DNA of 38,236 nucleotides, taken from positions 1-38,236 of the forward strand of contig JAISGR010000052.1 of the NCBI GenBank assembly GCA_031262995.1, in the 5' to 3' direction. The notes beneath the pieces were generated by a model. The model saw only the letters and a program-made list of their open reading frames with translations, was not told the origin of the DNA and made no database searches. Origin of the DNA: Prevotellaceae bacterium. GTDB lineage: Bacteria; Bacteroidota; Bacteroidia; Bacteroidales; Bacteroidaceae. The translations under genes were made by a program, and so were the position numbers. This document shows, one piece after another, positions 15,240 through 22,172 of the stretch; the first letter of the stretch is position 1, and the number at the start of each line of letters is the position of its first letter.

Positions 15240-16361
15240 ATGCGCAAACTTCTTTTCTTCATGATGGGATTATTCCTTGTGGCATGCTCGCCTCGCAAGT
15301 CGTCGGGCAACCGCACTACCCACAACGAACTCTCGCTGCTGATAGGTACCTACACCGATGGCGACAGCAAGGGCATCTACACGTTCCGGTTCGATCAGGA
15401 GACGGGCAAGGCAACGCCGCTCGATTCGGTTGCCGTGTCCAATCCCTCGTATCTGGCGCCTTCTGCCGACGGTCGGTTCGTCTATGCGGTGAGCGAGCAG
15501 AACGATGGCGGCGCCGCGCTCAACGCCTTTGCCTTCGACCACGCAACGGGACGGCTGACGCTGCTCAACCGCCGTCCTACTTGCGGAGGCGACCCGTGCT
15601 ACGTGGCAACCAACGGCAAGGAGGTGCTCACAGCCAACTACTCGGGCGGCTCGATGTCGGTCTTCCCGATAGAGAAAGACGGCTCGCTGGGCGACATCGA
15701 CACCCTGTTCGAGGGGAGTGTCGGCGGACCCGATGCCGCACGCCAAGCCACTCCGCACGTGCACTGCGCCACCTTCTCGCCCGACGGCGGGTATATCTTC
15801 GCCACCGACTTCAGCGCCGACAGCATCCTCCGCTTCGTGGTGCATCCCAACAGTTACACGCCCCACCGCTCACTGGCAGCTACGCCGGTAGCTGCGGCAA
15901 CCGGTCCGCGCCACCTCACCTTCAGCCCCAACGGTCGGTTTGCTTACCTGATAGGCGAGCTGTCGGGCAACGTCACCGCCTTCAGCTACCACGACGGCGT
16001 GCTTCAACCGATACAGACCATTGCCGCCGATACGCTCCGTGCCCGCGGCAGCGCCGACATCCACCTCAGTCCCGACGGGCGTTACCTCTATGTCAGCAAC
16101 CGGCTGCAAGGCGACGGCATTGCCATCTTCGAGGTCAATCCTGCCACCGGCATGTTGGCGAAGGCAGGCTATCAGCCCACGGGCATCCATCCGCGCCACT
16201 TCAACATCACCCCCAACGGCAAGTACCTGCTGGCAGCGTGTCGCGACGGTCAAGTTGTGCAGGTCTTCCGCCGCGATATGGATACCGGGATGCTGACCGA
16301 TACCCATCAGGACATCCGATTAGATAAACCGGTCTGTGTGCAGTTCGTCGACCAACCGTAA
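15240..16361 (+). CDS. Lactonase-family beta-propeller lipoprotein (6-phosphogluconolactonase-like)
   Basis: A 373-residue protein of the YbhE/Pgl-type seven-bladed propeller family, whose members hydrolyse 6-phosphogluconolactone or related lactones. A lipoprotein signal is clear: MRKLLFFMMGLFLVAC, with the lipid cysteine at residue 16. This puts it in the cell envelope, which is unusual for a pentose-phosphate enzyme and argues for another lactone. Repeated blade motifs include NPSYLAPSADGRFVYAVSE, GGDPCYVATNGKEVLTANYS, HVHCATFSPDGGYIFATD, GPRHLTFSPNGRFAYLIGE and HPRHFNITPNGKYLLAAC. It is the first gene of a three-gene operon, 46 bases before the glycosidase. Confidence 0.93.
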   Translation: MRKLLFFMMGLFLVACSPRKSSGNRTTHNELSLLIGTYTDGDSKGIYTFRFDQETGKATPLDSVAVSNPSYLAPSADGRFVYAVSEQNDGGAALNAFAFDHATGRLTLLNRRPTCGGDPCYVATNGKEVLTANYSGGSMSVFPIEKDGSLGDIDTLFEGSVGGPDAARQATPHVHCATFSPDGGYIFATDFSADSILRFVVHPNSYTPHRSLAATPVAAATGPRHLTFSPNGRFAYLIGELSGNVTAFSYHDGVLQPIQTIAADTLRARGSADIHLSPDGRYLYVSNRLQGDGIAIFEVNPATGMLAKAGYQPTGIHPRHFNITPNGKYLLAACRDGQVVQVFRRDMDTGMLTDTHQDIRLDKPVCVQFVDQP

Positions 16362-16407
16362 CGCACCGCCCTCACTCATATATCTTATACTACTACATCC
16401 ACCTGCA

Positions 16408-17274
16408 ATGAAACAACTGCAAATCACCCGCCTGCTCCCCTTCCTGCTCCTGCTGCTCTGCGCGGTTCCCGCCGCGGCACAGACCGCTGCCGATTCGGTG
16501 AAGATTGTCACCGCCGACTGGCACGTCACCACCCTGCATAAAGACATGACCTGCTACGAAGCCCGGTTCGACACCCTTTACGGACTGCCTCAGAGCATCG
16601 CGATACTGGAGCTGTCGCCCCGCACCTACCGCTTCGATGTCGAGGTGCACATCCCCCGCGAAACGGTAGCCGCCGCTGCCCACGAGCTGGGCGCCGTAGC
16701 AGCCATCAACGGCGGATTCTTCAAGGAAGACGGCAGCTCGAGTACCTATCTGCGCAAGAACGGCATCGTGCTCGACACCACCGTGACCACCAAGCTGAGC
16801 ACCGTGGTCAACGGTGCCATCCAGATCCGCCGCGACCGGATCGACATCACCCCGTGGACGCGCTACTCTGCCGACACCTGCTCGCTGGCAGGCGGTACGG
16901 TGCTGGTCGCCGGTCCGCTGCTGCTGCAAGGCGGGCACAACTACAGCTTCGCCACCGTCTATAATCAGGCGTTTGTCAACGCCCGCCACCCGCGCAGTGC
17001 GATGGCAAACAAGGCGAACGGCAACATACTGCTGGTCGTTGCATCGGGCAGACTGCCCGGATATGCCGAAGGGGTCAACCTGCCCCAGCTGCAACACCTG
17101 CTGCGCATACTGGGCGGCAAAGATGCCATCAACCTCGACGGAGGAGGCTCGTCCACCCTGTGGAGTCTCTTTGCGCCCGACAACGGCGTGCTGAACCAAC
17201 CATCCGACAACAAACTGTACGACAGCCACGGCGCGCGCAAGGTGGGCAACTCTATCTGTGTCTATGATGAATAG
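16408..17274 (+). CDS. Secreted phosphodiester glycosidase family protein (NAGPA domain)
   Basis: A 288-residue protein with an N-terminal signal peptide (LLPFLLLLLCAVPAAAQ, cleaved about residue 25). The NAGPA domain, named after the GlcNAc-1-phosphodiester alpha-N-acetylglucosaminidase that uncovers mannose-6-phosphate, is recognised by AAINGGFF, HPRSAMA and the hallmark INLDGGGSSTLW. A periplasmic or surface role cleaving a sugar phosphodiester is likely; the real substrate is unknown. The ATG at 16408 starts the signal peptide. Its end overlaps the EamA gene by about 11 bases, so the two are coupled. Confidence 0.9.
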   Translation: MKQLQITRLLPFLLLLLCAVPAAAQTAADSVKIVTADWHVTTLHKDMTCYEARFDTLYGLPQSIAILELSPRTYRFDVEVHIPRETVAAAAHELGAVAAINGGFFKEDGSSSTYLRKNGIVLDTTVTTKLSTVVNGAIQIRRDRIDITPWTRYSADTCSLAGGTVLVAGPLLLQGGHNYSFATVYNQAFVNARHPRSAMANKANGNILLVVASGRLPGYAEGVNLPQLQHLLRILGGKDAINLDGGGSSTLWSLFAPDNGVLNQPSDNKLYDSHGARKVGNSICVYDE

Positions 17275-18220
17275 AAACCGCTACCTCTATCACCTCATCG
17301 CCCTTGCTGCCGTTACGGTGTGGGGGCTGACCTTCATTTCGACCAAGAAGCTCATTCAGTTCGGCATCACCCCCGAAGAGATCTTTGTGCTCCGCTTCCT
17401 CGTAGCCTACGCGGGCATTTGGGTCTTGGCGCTATTCCCCGCCCGCGGCGCCTCGCCCCGGCAGCCGGCGTCGGCAGCCGGACAGGTCGACTCCCCCCGC
17501 CGTTTGTGGGCAGCTTCGTGGAAAGACGAACTGCTGCTGTTGCTGGGCGGCATCACGGGCGGTTCCGTCTATTTCTGGGCGGAGAATACGGCATTGAGCT
17601 ATACGCAAGCCACCAACGTGTCGTTCATTGTCTGCACGGCTCCCCTCTACACGGCGCTGCTCTCCCTGCTGATAGAGCGGAAGGAGCGGGCTACGCTGCC
17701 CTTGCTGTTCGGCTCGCTGCTGGCAGTGGTCGGCATGGGGCTGGTGGTCTACAACGGGCAGTTCGTGCTGAAACTGTCGCCGCTGGGCGACATCCTCTCC
17801 CTGACCGCCGCATTGGTCTGGGCTTGTTACAGCCTGATTATGCGGCGCATGAGCGACCGTTACCACACGCTCTTCATCACCCGGAAGATATTCTTTTACG
17901 GCATCCTCACCATCCTTCCCACCTTTATCTACAAGCCGTGGAGCGCAGGGATGTCGTTGCTCGTGCAGCCCGCCATCCTCTTCAACCTGCTGTTTCTGGG
18001 CGTGCTGGCATCGCTGGTGTGCTATGCCGCATGGAACCTGGTGCTCCGGCAGCTCGGCACGGTACGCGCTTCCAATTACATCTACCTGAATCCGGTCTTC
18101 ACCCTGCTGGGGTCGGCGCTCTGGCTGAGCGAACAGATCACGGCAACGGCGCTGCTGGGAGCAGGGTGTATCTTGGCAGGGGTGTACTGGGCAGGGAAAC
18201 GGGGAGGAAATCAATCGTAA
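17264..18220 (+). CDS. EamA/DMT-family permease
   Basis: A 318-residue inner-membrane protein of the drug/metabolite transporter superfamily, with about ten hydrophobic helices in two EamA repeats (first: AAVTVWGLTFISTKKLIQ; second: GDILSLTAALVWACYSLI). A Pro/Ala-rich loop (about residues 62-85) separates helices 2 and 3. Substrate cannot be inferred. Start: ATG at 17264 or the adjacent ATG at 17267, both overlapping the end of the glycosidase gene; a GTG at 17258 is less likely. Last gene of its operon; the MITE-like element starts 3 bases after its stop. Confidence 0.9.
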   Translation: MMNRNRYLYHLIALAAVTVWGLTFISTKKLIQFGITPEEIFVLRFLVAYAGIWVLALFPARGASPRQPASAAGQVDSPRRLWAASWKDELLLLLGGITGGSVYFWAENTALSYTQATNVSFIVCTAPLYTALLSLLIERKERATLPLLFGSLLAVVGMGLVVYNGQFVLKLSPLGDILSLTAALVWACYSLIMRRMSDRYHTLFITRKIFFYGILTILPTFIYKPWSAGMSLLVQPAILFNLLFLGVLASLVCYAAWNLVLRQLGTVRASNYIYLNPVFTLLGSALWLSEQITATALLGAGCILAGVYWAGKRGGNQS

Positions 18221-18223
18221 ACA

Positions 18224-18523
18224 AACGTGAGTTCGACCTAAGCCACGGGCTGAAGGAGATCGACGCCACTACTGTCCCGCTACCTTGATATGACTATATC
18301 ACGGTGCTTGATATGACTATATCACGGTGTTTGATATGACTATATCACGGTGTTTGATATGACTATATCACGGTGTTTGATATGACTATATCACGGTGAT
18401 TGATATGACCATATCAAAGTGTTTGATATGACTATATCAAAGCCATCTGCTAAGGTGGGGCGCACTTACGCTACGGAAGAGGTACATGGTCGGCATTACC
18501 CTTTCTTATATCGAACTTACGTT
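18224..18523 (+). mobile_element. MITE-like 300-bp element with inverted ends and 23-bp iterons
   Basis: The left end AACGTGAGTTCGA (18224-18236) and the right end TCGAACTTACGTT (18511-18523) are 13-bp inverted repeats with one mismatch. The direct repeat AAACA flanks both ends (18219-18223 and 18524-18528), as expected of a 5-bp target duplication. Inside are a left module (to about 18284), seven 23-bp units (18285-18445) and a right module (18446-18523). No coding capacity is visible. The right module recurs inverted at 38125-38204 and the left module in degenerate form at 189-244, so this is a dispersed family. It lies between two convergent genes. Confidence 0.72.
18285..18445. repeat. 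Seven-copy array of a 23-bp palindromic unit
   Basis: Units start at 18285, 18308, 18331, 18354, 18377, 18400 and 18423. Five are nearly identical (TTGATATGACTATATCACGG, then TG and one variable base). The last two carry AAAG in place of CGGT-type sequence. Each core TGATATGACTATATCA has TGATAT/ATATCA arms around four bases. Confidence 0.95.
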
Positions 18524-18540
18524 AAACAACAGGCATTCGA

Positions 18541-18576
18541 CCTTTTGTCACCTCTGACAAAGACCTTTTGTCGCCT
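18541..18576. repeat. Two-unit 23-bp repeat at the 3' end of the HHH gene
   Basis: CCTTTTGTCACC at 18541 and CCTTTTGTCGCC at 18564 are 23 bases apart, with TTTGTC/GACAAA inverted arms between them. They run up to the HHH-protein stop codon (18578). Confidence 0.6.
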
Positions 18577-18577
18577 C

Positions 18578-19507
18578 CTACCGGAAGCAGACGTAATGAC
18601 TGATCCGTTCCAGCGCTTCGGGCGTGAACTCCTCGTAGAGCGTGAACGGTTTCAGGCTGTTGAGCGCACCGTGCTTCTTGCGATATTCCACGATGGCGCG
18701 TGCCTGATAGAAATTGATGTAGGGATGTGCGCGCAGTCGGTCTACGCCTGCCTTGTTGAGGTTGATGCGGCGGATGGCGCTGTCCGACACCACGAACCAA
18801 CCCTTCAACGCTTCGTCGTTCAGCCGGATTTCCCGCAGTTGCTCCGTCCGGTAATACCCGCCCAGCTGCTGTCGGTAGCCCACGATGAGGCGGGCGATGC
18901 CGCTGCCGATGCCGGGAATCTTCTTCAGTTCGGTCGTGTCGGCGCTGTTCAGGTCGACAAGGGTGCCTTCGGGGTATTTCTCTGTCGCGGCAACCCGTGG
19001 CATCGGCGTATAGAGCGCATTGTCCGAGGAATCGCCGCGCAGCCGGCGTGAAGCCGAATCGTTGTGGGCGATGTATAAATAAGGTGCCAGCGTGCGGTAC
19101 CTCTCTTCGTCCATGCCGTATATCTTTTTGAAATCTTCGGCTTTCTTGAACTTGCCCCCTTTGGCGCGGTAGCGCAGGATGTTGCGTGCCATCCAGGCGG
19201 GTATTCCCAACCGGCGGAGCGACACGGAATCGGCGCTGTTGGGGTCGAAAGGGGCAAGCACAGGCGGGTCGGGCTTGGGCGGGCGACGCCATCCGGCAGC
19301 GGCGTCATGGCCTCTTGCCCGCGTCTCCAACTGCTGCATGGAATCGGCGAAAGACCGAAAGGCAATCTCCCGCTCCCGTGAAGCGACAGCCGCTTTGTGC
19401 TGCCGGTGCGACAGCCAACCGCCGACCACCAGCAGCACGCCCGTCAGCAGCGCCAACAGCAAGATGCCGCGCCGTTGATTGCGCGTGTAGTACAGGAACT
19501 CTCTCAT
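18578..19507 (-). CDS. Membrane-anchored helix-hairpin-helix protein (ComEA-like)
   Basis: A 309-residue protein with an N-terminal membrane anchor (about residues 14-32, GILLLALLTGVLLVVGGWL) and several helix-hairpin-helix modules: PFDPNSADSVSLRRLGIPAW, VDLNSADTTELKKIPGIGSG and INLNKAGVDRLRAHPYINFY. ComEA-type HHH domains bind double-stranded DNA outside the membrane during uptake, so a DNA-binding role on the periplasmic face is plausible; no other competence gene is nearby. It starts 9 bases after the symporter stop, so it is probably the second gene of that transcript. Confidence 0.88.
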   Translation of the reverse strand: MREFLYYTRNQRRGILLLALLTGVLLVVGGWLSHRQHKAAVASREREIAFRSFADSMQQLETRARGHDAAAGWRRPPKPDPPVLAPFDPNSADSVSLRRLGIPAWMARNILRYRAKGGKFKKAEDFKKIYGMDEERYRTLAPYLYIAHNDSASRRLRGDSSDNALYTPMPRVAATEKYPEGTLVDLNSADTTELKKIPGIGSGIARLIVGYRQQLGGYYRTEQLREIRLNDEALKGWFVVSDSAIRRINLNKAGVDRLRAHPYINFYQARAIVEYRKKHGALNSLKPFTLYEEFTPEALERISHYVCFR

Positions 19508-19516
19508 CGGTAACGG

Positions 19517-20881
19517 TTACAGCAAACCCAGCTCGTTGACAAAGATGCAGGCAATGCCGAGCGGCGCAAGGTACTTCAGGATGAACACAATCAACCGATA
19601 GACCGGCAACCGGAGCGTGCCGTCGTTGGTCAGCTCGGCACGCACCACACGCTTGTCGAGGTACCATCCCACAAAGAGAGAGATAAAGAATCCGCCGACG
19701 GGAAGCAACACCTTGGCAGTGACATAATCGAACAGGTCGAACAGCGTCAGTCCGAATATCGTATATCCCCTGCCCACTCCCAGCGACATGGAGCAGCCGG
19801 CAGCCAACACGACACATACGGCAGTGACCCATACCGCCGCCCGCTTGCGGGTGAGACCGTAGCGTTCGTGCAGGTACGACGTGGCTACCTCGTGCAGCGA
19901 GATGGTGGAGGTGAGCGCTGCCAGCGCCAGCAACAGGTAGAACATCACCGAGAAGAGATACGCCAGCACCGGCACATCGCCGAAGGCTTGCTGGAACACG
20001 TTGGGAAGCGTGATGAAGACCAATCCCGAACCCGAATCGGGCTGAACCCCTACCGCAAACGCCGCCGGGAAGATGATAAAGCCGGAGAGGATAGCCACCA
20101 GCGTATCGATCATGCCGACCGAGAAGGCGGTCTTTGTCAGGTTGGTCTCTTTCTTGAAGTATGAGCCGTAGGTGATGAGCACCCCCATCCCCACGCTCAG
20201 CGAGAAGAACGCCTGTCCCATGGCGCCCAGAAAGACATCGCTGTTGACCTTGCTGAAATCGGGCTTGAGCAGGAACGTCAGTCCGGCGCCGGCGCCCGGC
20301 AGCGACACGGCGCAGACAGCCAGCAGCAACATCAGCAGGAAGAGCGTGGGCATCATGATTTTCGACGACCGCTCGATGCCCTTCTCCACGCCGCGCACAA
20401 TGATGAAGTGGGTGAGCAGCAGGAAGACGACCGCCCAGACCACCGGTCGCCACGAGTGGGTGGTGAAGGCGTTGAACGAACCGATAAAGTCTTCCGCCTG
20501 CTTACCGGCAAAGCTGTTGGTCACAGCTTCGCCGATGTACTCCAGCGTCCAGCCTGCCACAACGGAGTAGTAGCTCAGGATGAGGATGCCGGTAAGCACG
20601 CCTGCCAAGCCGATCCACTTCCAGGGGGTGCCCGGCGCCAGCTTCTGAAAAGCGTTGCCGGTGTTGGCGCGTGCCCGTCTGCCTATCACCAGCTCAGCCA
20701 GCATAATAGGGATGCCCAGCGCCAATACGCAGCCCAGATAGACCAATATAAAGGCAGCGCCGCCATGATTACCCGCCTCGTACGGGAATCGCCAGATGTT
20801 ACCCAGTCCCACTGCCGAACCGGCAGAAGCCAGTATCACGCCCAGTTTGGAGCTGAATCCGGCTCTTTCTTTTTTCTCCAT
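19517..20881 (-). CDS. Sodium-dependent neurotransmitter-symporter family transporter (LeuT-like)
   Basis: A 454-residue membrane protein with about 11-12 hydrophobic helices. The SNF hallmark SAGSAVGLGNIWRFPYEAG forms helix 1, with the unwound sodium/substrate site in GLGNIWRFPY. Other family blocks are SYYSVVAGWTLEY, MGQAFFSLSVGMG and AALTSTISLHEV. Substrates in bacteria are mostly amino acids; the exact one is unknown. I chose the ATG at 20881 (MEKKERAGFSSKLG). The longer frame upstream would run through its own promoter element at 20910-20917. Confidence 0.95.
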   Translation of the reverse strand: MEKKERAGFSSKLGVILASAGSAVGLGNIWRFPYEAGNHGGAAFILVYLGCVLALGIPIMLAELVIGRRARANTGNAFQKLAPGTPWKWIGLAGVLTGILILSYYSVVAGWTLEYIGEAVTNSFAGKQAEDFIGSFNAFTTHSWRPVVWAVVFLLLTHFIIVRGVEKGIERSSKIMMPTLFLLMLLLAVCAVSLPGAGAGLTFLLKPDFSKVNSDVFLGAMGQAFFSLSVGMGVLITYGSYFKKETNLTKTAFSVGMIDTLVAILSGFIIFPAAFAVGVQPDSGSGLVFITLPNVFQQAFGDVPVLAYLFSVMFYLLLALAALTSTISLHEVATSYLHERYGLTRKRAAVWVTAVCVVLAAGCSMSLGVGRGYTIFGLTLFDLFDYVTAKVLLPVGGFFISLFVGWYLDKRVVRAELTNDGTLRLPVYRLIVFILKYLAPLGIACIFVNELGLL

Positions 20882-20909
20882 ATCTAACTGATTATGATTC
20901 AAAAACATG

Positions 20910-20917
20910 CAAAAGTA
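20910..20917 (-). promoter_or_regulatory. -7 promoter element of the symporter-HHH unit
   Basis: TACTTTTG on the minus strand, 28 bases before the ATG at 20881. The divergent element for the VanZ-like gene starts only 12 bases away, so upstream promoter regions overlap. Confidence 0.65.
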
Positions 20918-20929
20918 GAATATTCTCTT

Positions 20930-20937
20930 TACTTTTG
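20930..20937 (+). promoter_or_regulatory. -7 promoter element of the VanZ-like gene
   Basis: TACTTTTG, 33 bases before the ATG at 20971. Confidence 0.6.
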
Positions 20938-20970
20938 CGCGCATTTTGTGTATTTAATTGGAATCGGCGT

Positions 20971-21357
20971 ATGCTACGTTATATAAAGAAGTATCCGTTG
21001 TCGTTGCTTATCATTGCGACGGTGACTTATCTCTCATTCTTTCGTCCTCCCTCTGTCAGCTTGGTAAGCGTTGCCGGATTGGACAAGGTGGTGCACGTGT
21101 GCATGTACCTGGGCATGTCGGGCATGTTGTGGTTGGAGTTCCTGCGCCTGCACAAGCAAGACCAGACGCCGCTGTGGCACGTGTGGGTAGGCGCCTTTGT
21201 TTGTCCCGTTCTGTTCAGCGGCATGGTGGAGATACTGCAAGCCACACTCACTACCTATCGCGGCGGCGACTGGTTAGACTTTGCAGCCAACAGCACCGGC
21301 GCTGCTATCGCCTCGGCGATCGGCTATTGGGTGGTGCGACCGCGCATGATGAAGTAG
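20971..21357 (+). CDS. VanZ-like family membrane protein
   Basis: A 128-residue protein with about four hydrophobic segments (SLLIIATVTYLSFF, VVHVCMYLGMSGMLWLEFL, VWVGAFVCPVLFSGMVEIL, AANSTGAAIASAIGYWVV). The pattern DKxxHxxxY near the first loop (GLDKVVHVCMYLG) and the final GDWLDFAANSTGA segment match VanZ-like proteins. VanZ gives low-level teicoplanin resistance in enterococci, but most family members have no known role. The upstream in-frame extension overlaps the promoter, so I use the ATG at 20971. Confidence 0.87.
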   Translation: MLRYIKKYPLSLLIIATVTYLSFFRPPSVSLVSVAGLDKVVHVCMYLGMSGMLWLEFLRLHKQDQTPLWHVWVGAFVCPVLFSGMVEILQATLTTYRGGDWLDFAANSTGAAIASAIGYWVVRPRMMK

Positions 21358-21458
21358 CGCATAAGTAACGACACACCCTCCATTTGAAATCATCGAACGC
21401 ACATCATCGAATCCGGTTCTAAAACGAAGGATGCCTTTGCTGTTCTGAAATAGATATA

Positions 21459-21466
21459 TACCTTTG
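21459..21466 (+). promoter_or_regulatory. -7 promoter element of thiamine pyrophosphokinase
   Basis: TACCTTTG ends 7 bases before the ATG at 21474. Transcription would begin at or next to the start codon, so this mRNA may be leaderless or nearly so. Confidence 0.55.
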
Positions 21467-21473
21467 CCGCGCA

Positions 21474-22124
21474 ATGAAAACAGCACAAGAAGATACCGGT
21501 CGTTCTGCCGCAGTGATAGTAGCCAATGGCGACTACCCCGCGCATCCCCTCGCTTTACAGGCGCTGGCAGATGCCCCCTACGTGGTGTGCTGCGACGGCG
21601 GCGCCGACGGTTACATTGCCCGTGGCGGTGTGCCCGATGCGATTGTGGGCGACGGCGATTCACTCAGCGGCGAGAACCGCCGCAAGTATGCCCGCCTGAT
21701 TCACTGCGTGCCCGATCAGGAGACCAACGACCAGACCAAAGCCGTCCGCTACCTGCTGGACAACGGACGGCACCTCATCACTATCGTAGGCGCTACCGGC
21801 AAACGCGAAGACCATACCATCGGCAACGTCAGCTTGCTCATCGAATACATGCGGATGGGTGCACAGGTGCGCATGATTACCGATTACGGCATCTTCCTCC
21901 CCTGTCGCGACACCTGCACCTTCGACTGCCGGCAGGGACAGCAGTTCTCTATCTTCAACTTCACCGCCCGCGGACTGCGCGCCGACGGATTGGTCTATCC
22001 GCTAAGCGACTTCACCGGCTGGTGGCAAGGCACCCTTAACGAGTGCACCGGCGCCACCCTGACGGTACATGCGCAGGGTGAATACCTGGTGTTTCTGGTA
22101 CACAGTCCGCTGGATGCGTCATAG
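21474..22124 (+). CDS. Thiamine pyrophosphokinase
   Basis: A 216-residue enzyme that transfers pyrophosphate from ATP to thiamine, giving thiamine pyrophosphate. Signature blocks are VCCDGGADGYIARGG, the metal/ATP motif VGDGDSLSG, PDQETNDQTKAVRYLL, and GATGKREDHTIGN. The C-terminal half forms the thiamine-binding beta domain (FSIFNFTARGLRADGLVYPL). Length is typical for the bacterial enzyme. The start ATG lies unusually close to the -7 element, and no other good start is visible before the conserved VIVANGDYP. Confidence 0.94.
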   Translation: MKTAQEDTGRSAAVIVANGDYPAHPLALQALADAPYVVCCDGGADGYIARGGVPDAIVGDGDSLSGENRRKYARLIHCVPDQETNDQTKAVRYLLDNGRHLITIVGATGKREDHTIGNVSLLIEYMRMGAQVRMITDYGIFLPCRDTCTFDCRQGQQFSIFNFTARGLRADGLVYPLSDFTGWWQGTLNECTGATLTVHAQGEYLVFLVHSPLDAS

Positions 22125-22172
22125 AAAAGCGAATCTTCGCAAATAGTATATACATCTTATAGAATTGACAGA

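Noticed and set aside
18285-18445. Iteron array as a plasmid-type replication origin
   Set aside because: No Rep gene or AT-rich unwinding region with DnaA boxes is adjacent, and the array sits inside a dispersed 300-bp element between convergent genes.
18419-19051. Plus-strand 210-residue frame
   Set aside because: It starts in the iteron array and is antisense to the HHH gene.
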